From an uncultured Caryophanales bacterium (GTDB taxonomy: Bacteria > Bacillota_I > Bacilli_A > RF39 > UBA660): a stretch of 6,007 bases of DNA. This document shows, piece after piece, positions 5,014 to 6,007 of the stretch; the first letter of the stretch is position 1; each line of letters begins with the position of its first letter. Position numbers and translations under genes: made by a program. The notes beneath the pieces were generated by a model that had not been told where the DNA came from, did not search any database, and was given only the letters and a program-made list of their open reading frames with translations. The stretch covers positions 1-6,007 of the forward strand of contig CALCBO010000027.1 of assembly GCA_937897245.1 (NCBI GenBank), in the 5' to 3' direction.

Positions 5014-5520
5014 ATGAATTTTATAATAACTCAAATAATAGGTGGAATAGGTTATACTCTCTTAGCTCTTAGTTATTTAAAAAAAGAAAAAAAAGAAATA
5101 TTATTTATGCAAATAATAGCATATCTTATGTTTTCTATTCATTATTATTTATTAAGTGGTTTTACTGGAGCTATTTGTAACTTAATTGGTCTTGTAGCTT
5201 TAATATTAATTTTTTTATTTGATAAATATAAAGTAAAACATAAAAAAGTATTAATTATAATGATGATTCCTTTAATGATCTTAATTGCTTTAACTACTTT
5301 TAAAGATATATATTCTATATTTCCTATAATAGCATCCATTATAGCTATATTATCATTCTTAACTAATAGTGAAGATTTAATTAGAAGAATAGGAATTATC
5401 GCCGCTATTTGTTGGTTAGTATATGCAGTTTGTTATAAATCGTATGTATCAATTGTCTTTGAAGTTATTACTTTAATTGCAGTTATTATAGCCTTTATAA
5501 AGAATAAAAGAACGACTTAG
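5014..5520 (+). CDS. YgjV-like inner membrane protein
   Basis: The protein has 168 residues, almost entirely hydrophobic, with about six membrane segments. The opening QIIGGIGYTLLALSYLKKEK followed by ILFMQIIAYLMFSIHYYLLS and GAICNLIGLVALIL matches the YgjV/Imp-YgjV family (PF10688). The second half (FPIIASIIAILSFLTNSEDL; IAAICWLVYAV) repeats a similar pattern. The molecular role of YgjV is unknown. The SD AGAAAGG (4999-5005) overlaps the end of the RNHCP gene and lies 8 bases before ATG 5014; the intergenic gap is 5 bases. As the last gene of the gpmA cluster it ends in the shared terminator at 5506-5537. Confidence 0.85.
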   Translation: MNFIITQIIGGIGYTLLALSYLKKEKKEILFMQIIAYLMFSIHYYLLSGFTGAICNLIGLVALILIFLFDKYKVKHKKVLIIMMIPLMILIALTTFKDIYSIFPIIASIIAILSFLTNSEDLIRRIGIIAAICWLVYAVCYKSYVSIVFEVITLIAVIIAFIKNKRTT

Positions 5521-5537
5521 ACTTAGCCGTTCTTTTT
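5506..5537. terminator. Bidirectional terminator between convergent genes
   Basis: AAAAGAACG (5506-5514) pairs with CGTTCTTTT (5528-5536) around a 13-base loop. T follows on the plus strand (5533-5537), and a T-rich tract follows the hairpin on the minus strand (complement of 5506 downwards). Both stop codons, TAG 5518-5520 on plus and TAA 5525-5523 on minus, lie inside the loop, so one hairpin serves both genes. Confidence 0.85.
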
Positions 5538-6007
5538 AGTTAGTATTTTAGGTTTTAGTGTTTCTACATAGTTTAATCCATAATGAATAGGATTACCTTG
5601 TTCATATTCGTTTTTCTCTTCAACTAATGAAAAACAATTACCATCTAAATCAATTAATACATCTTTATCAGGAATATATTGATATCGAGTTCCATCTATT
5701 TTATTAGTATCTAAATGATAAGTATATTTATAAATAAAGTATTCTCCACCTCTTTTAGAACTTTCTAACATAACATTATATTCATTTTGTGTTAAAAAAA
5801 ATCTCCAAGAAGTACCAGTTTTAATTTCCATTAAACGTTCTTTTTGTTTAACTGAATCATATCTTAATACATCAAAACCAAATCCATCTCCGATATCTTT
5901 CGCAATCCAGTAAACTACTTCATCAGGATGTTTTCTAGCTTCTAATATATAAGAACGTTCCTCTCCCCAGATAAAGAAATAATCAGTCCCACTAAGACTG
6001 TTAGAAT
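5523..6007 (-). CDS. DUF3883 (PD-(D/E)xK nuclease-like) domain protein, C-terminal part
   Basis: The frame stays open from the stop (5525-5523) to the window edge, giving at least 160 residues, so the gene starts outside. The ATG at 5831-5829 is internal: the residues before it are part of the same domain. Reading towards the C terminus: EARKHPDEVVYWIAKDIGDG, GFGFDVLRYD, then RLMEIKTGTS, FFLTQNEY and EYFIYKYTYHLD. This is the order of the DUF3883 domain (PF13020, NOV C-terminal type), which has a restriction-endonuclease-like core. Candidate active-site residues are Asp (codon 5873-5871), Glu (5828-5826) and Lys (5822-5820), a D-x14-ExK pattern, all intact. About 80 residues follow the core. 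In other proteins this domain is fused to helicases, GHKL-type ATPases or restriction subunits. The N-terminal partner here is not visible. It is convergent with the YgjV-like gene. Confidence 0.85.
   Translation of the reverse strand, partial: SNSLSGTDYFFIWGEERSYILEARKHPDEVVYWIAKDIGDGFGFDVLRYDSVKQKERLMEIKTGTSWRFFLTQNEYNVMLESSKRGGEYFIYKYTYHLDTNKIDGTRYQYIPDKDVLIDLDGNCFSLVEEKNEYEQGNPIHYGLNYVETLKPKILTKKNG

Noticed and set aside
5145..5339. Minus-strand open frame of 64 codons
   Set aside because: It is antisense within the YgjV-like gene, and its hydrophobic pattern simply mirrors the membrane protein on the other strand.
5523..5831. A complete 102-residue minus-strand gene starting at ATG 5831
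   Set aside because: The frame continues upstream without a stop to the window edge, and the upstream residues complete the DUF3883 domain, including the GFDV Asp. The ATG is internal.

Overview
The window is strongly AT-rich and uses AGA for most arginines. Its Shine-Dalgarno (SD) sites are strong and Bacillota-like, its promoters are clear SigA-type, and U-tailed hairpin terminators separate its short transcription units. Every visible stop is TAA or TAG, and all 21 or so tryptophans are TGG, so I read it with the standard bacterial code. This fits a low-GC Gram-positive lineage such as an uncultured gut Bacilli/Erysipelotrichia/RF39-like genome. That placement is inferred from style and gene content, not from a marker gene.

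Layout, left to right. (1) The last codons of an upstream gene and its terminator (1-50). (2) A monocistronic four-helix membrane protein with a lysine-rich tail (142-717), with its own promoter and terminator. (3) A near-consensus promoter driving a leader that folds as a yybP-ykoY type manganese riboswitch (about 806-896). The leader runs into a mutually exclusive terminator (883-920), followed by a nucleoside 2-deoxyribosyltransferase-like protein (973-1419). This is the most interesting element here: the usual clients of this RNA are manganese exporters, not nucleoside enzymes. (4) A solitary M23-type, endolysin-like peptidoglycan hydrolase (1508-2434). (5) A translationally coupled pair: a small membrane-anchored protein (2531-2932) and a membrane acyltransferase (2932-3936). 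(6) A tight cluster of gpmA (phosphoglycerate mutase), an RNHCP-domain zinc protein and a YgjV-like membrane protein (4001-5520). (7) Convergent to it, the C-terminal part of a minus-strand gene with a DUF3883/PD-(D/E)xK-like nuclease domain (5523 to beyond 6007). Its reading frame stays open to the window edge, so the in-window ATG at 5831 is not its start.

The window is mostly a string of small independent units, not one pathway. The connections I can support are the riboswitch with its enzyme, the coupled acyltransferase pair, and the glycolytic gpmA cluster. The DUF3883 gene may be the edge of a defence or restriction locus, but its neighbours lie outside the window. No tRNA, rRNA, CRISPR array, insertion sequence or transposase is visible.
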